This document shows positions 5,032 through 5,566 of a stretch of DNA of 5,566 nt, in pieces. The number at the start of each line of letters is the position of its first letter. The first letter of the stretch is position 1. The position numbers and the translations under genes are program-made. Source of the stretch: DATDVT01 sp035289905 (GTDB taxonomy: Archaea; Nanobdellota; Nanobdellia; SCGC-AAA011-G17; GW2011-AR18); NCBI GenBank assembly GCA_035289905.1, contig DATDVT010000006.1:1-5566 (forward strand). The letters run 5' to 3'. The notes below the pieces were generated by a model. It was not told the DNA's origin, made no database searches, and saw only the letters and a program-made list of their open reading frames with translations.

Positions 5032-5566
5032 CTACCTATCCTTAAAAGGATAGGCTTCTAATTTCATAGAAGACACTTGCTCATTTGATTGAGTATTGGT
5101 TTCTTCTCCATTAAGGCTAATTCCTAACCTTCCGTACTTAATTATACTAAAAATCTTTTCTGAAGATTTTGGTATACCAAAAGTGCTTTTTGCACTTTTT
5201 AGTATATTTCTCGCTGCATTTTCATCTCTATCTAAAATTAATCCGCAAGAACAATTATATATTCTTTCGGATAATTTTATCTTTTGTATTCTCCCGCAAG
5301 AAGAACATTCTTGAGATGTTGGAGCAAATCTATCACAGAATATTATTTGACAATCAGCACTTTCAGCCTTATTAATCAAATAATTATTCACAAACCTACT
5401 CCAAGCAGACTTTTGAAAGTTTTTTGCATTATAGGATTTAATCATTAAATCTTTAACACTTAAATCTTCTAAGTAAATTACTTTATTTTCTGTTACTAAT
5501 TTAGTTGATAATTTATGAAAAAAGTCATTCTTTTGGTTATTTAATTTATTATAGCTCTTTTGTAAT
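5032..5566 (-). CDS. tnpB: TnpB RNA-guided nuclease (OrfB), C-terminal 177 residues, cut by right edge
   Basis: TnpB is the RNA-guided DNA nuclease of IS200/IS605 elements, related to Cas12. The frame is open past the Met at 5445 to the window edge, so that Met is internal, and 177 residues are visible. Numbering from the edge: VIYLEDLSVKDL (29-40) is RuvC motif II with catalytic Glu33. QKSAWSRFVNNYL (51-63) follows. The zinc ribbon has Cys87 and Cys90 (TSQECSSCG) with Cys105 and Cys107 (YNCSCG). LDRDENAARNIL (111-122) is RuvC motif III with its aspartate. The RuvC-I aspartate and the N-terminal domains lie outside. The tail ends KLEAYPFKDR, typical of the family. Every catalytic and zinc residue expected in this part is present, so there is no sign of decay. 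The last codons and the region 5143-5206 also form RNA hairpins. Confidence 0.9.
   Translation of the reverse strand, partial: LQKSYNKLNNQKNDFFHKLSTKLVTENKVIYLEDLSVKDLMIKSYNAKNFQKSAWSRFVNNYLINKAESADCQIIFCDRFAPTSQECSSCGRIQKIKLSERIYNCSCGLILDRDENAARNILKSAKSTFGIPKSSEKIFSIIKYGRLGISLNGEETNTQSNEQVSSMKLEAYPFKDR
5035..5054 (-). repeat. terminal hairpin over the tnpB stop region
   Basis: The minus strand reads CCTATCCTT, TT, AAGGATAGG: a perfect 9-bp inverted repeat (2-base centre, or 7-8 bp with a larger loop) coding for the last residues Y-P-F-K-D-R just before the TAG. Its place at the element's right end fits the hairpin recognised by a Y1 transposase and the last stem of the guide RNA. Confidence 0.7.
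5143..5206. repeat. 64-base two-fold symmetric palindromic cluster inside tnpB
   Basis: All parts share one centre (5174.5). The outer repeat TATACTAAAAA (5143-5153) pairs with TTTTTAGTATA (5196-5206). Hairpin one is AAAATCTT (5150-5157) with AAGATTTT (5163-5170). Hairpin two is AAAAGTGC (5179-5186) with GCACTTTT (5192-5199). Both have 8-bp stems and 5-base loops. The perfect 16-bp palindrome TTTTGGTATACCAAAA sits at 5167-5182. With a 7-bp outer stem the parts abut exactly, giving a T-shaped or cloverleaf fold. It encodes part of the TnpB tail after motif III. Confidence 0.75.

Larger units (their letters stand above)
5027..5206 (-). ncRNA. putative omega RNA (reRNA) scaffold overlapping the tnpB 3' end
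   Basis: TnpB nucleases work with an RNA made from the 3' end of tnpB and the element's right end; the guide is the flanking DNA just beyond it. Here a chain of stems runs through the last 180 bases. It comprises an outer stem 5143-5149/5200-5206 enclosing two 8-bp hairpins (5150-5170 and 5179-5199), an abutting stem 5110-5115/5137-5142, and a terminal 9-bp hairpin at 5035-5054. Such packing within coding sequence suggests selection for RNA structure. The 5' limit and the guide start (near 5026) are inferred. The RNA is predicted, not shown. Confidence 0.45.
5027..5566 (-). mobile_element. IS200/IS605-type element, right-end part (left part beyond the window)
   Basis: The segment holds the 3' part of tnpB and its downstream end. 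The minus strand reads a 9-bp hairpin over the last tnpB codons, then TAGTTCAC (5034-5027). A short hairpin close to the end, without terminal inverted repeats or target duplication, is characteristic of this family, whose ends are recognised as single-stranded hairpins. The exact boundary at 5027 is my inference. The left end, the target motif and any tnpA lie to the right, outside the window. Confidence 0.55.

Noticed and set aside
5096..5375. two plus-strand ORFs (5096-5314 and 5169-5375)
   Set aside because: Both are antisense to the conserved zinc ribbon and RuvC-III part of tnpB, and the peptides are low-complexity and hydrophobic.
5032..5445. tnpB as a complete 137-residue gene starting at 5445
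   Set aside because: The frame stays open for 40 more codons to the window edge and contains the RuvC-II motif YLEDL, so the Met at 5445 is internal.
1..5566. the window being bacterial, given the sigma factor
   Set aside because: GatD and Nre are archaeal families and the promoters look archaeal. An assembly chimera is not excluded, but no break in composition is visible around the sigma gene.
1..5566. CRISPR array, tRNA or rRNA genes
   Set aside because: I saw no spaced direct repeats and no tRNA cloverleaf or rRNA signature. The cloverleaf-like region at 5143-5206 lacks tRNA features such as a T-loop GTTCRA and an anticodon arm.

Overview
The window looks like part of a DPANN-type archaeal genome (Pacearchaeota/Woesearchaeota-like; the exact lineage cannot be set from this sequence). 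The DNA is very AT-rich. It carries two families that are essentially archaeal: GatD, the asparaginase-like subunit of the GatDE Glu-tRNA(Gln) amidotransferase, and an Nre repair protein. Most genes have a TATA-like box about 24-28 bases before the ATG and no Shine-Dalgarno sequence, which fits leaderless archaeal transcripts.

Layout. Bases 2-169 are the C-terminal end of a GatA-like amidase, followed by 129 bases with broken coding-like remnants. Next is a complete gatD (299-1603, plus). It converges, with overlapping stop codons, on a minus-strand gene for a bacterial-type sigma-70 factor (1600-2571). Divergent from the sigma gene, across a short AT-rich palindromic promoter region, is a two-helix DUF1003 membrane protein (2619-3074). 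An Nre DNA-repair protein (3112-4338) follows. It converges on a small multi-helix membrane protein (4352-4759, minus), the only gene here with a full Shine-Dalgarno sequence; an oligo-T terminator lies between the two. Divergent from that gene is a previously hidden 52-residue ORF with three cysteines (4850-5008, plus). The right end holds the C-terminal part of an IS200/IS605-type TnpB nuclease (5032-5566, minus, cut by the window edge), with the right end of its element near 5027.

How the genes work together. GatA (of GatCAB) and GatD (of GatDE) both serve tRNA-dependent amidation: GatCAB typically makes Asn-tRNA(Asn) in archaea and GatDE makes Gln-tRNA(Gln). No functional link between the other genes is proven.

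Two things stand out. First, an intact sigma-70 (regions 2, 3 and 4 all readable) sits between archaeal genes whose own promoters look like TBP/TFB promoters. Complete sigma factors have been reported in uncultivated archaea, but their role is not established. Second, the 3' part of tnpB holds a 64-base element (5143-5206) with two-fold symmetry, in which an outer stem, two equal hairpins and a central palindrome account for nearly every base. A further stem directly abuts it, and the terminal hairpin spans the last codons. The likely explanation is that the end of tnpB also encodes the element's guide RNA (omega RNA/reRNA) scaffold.
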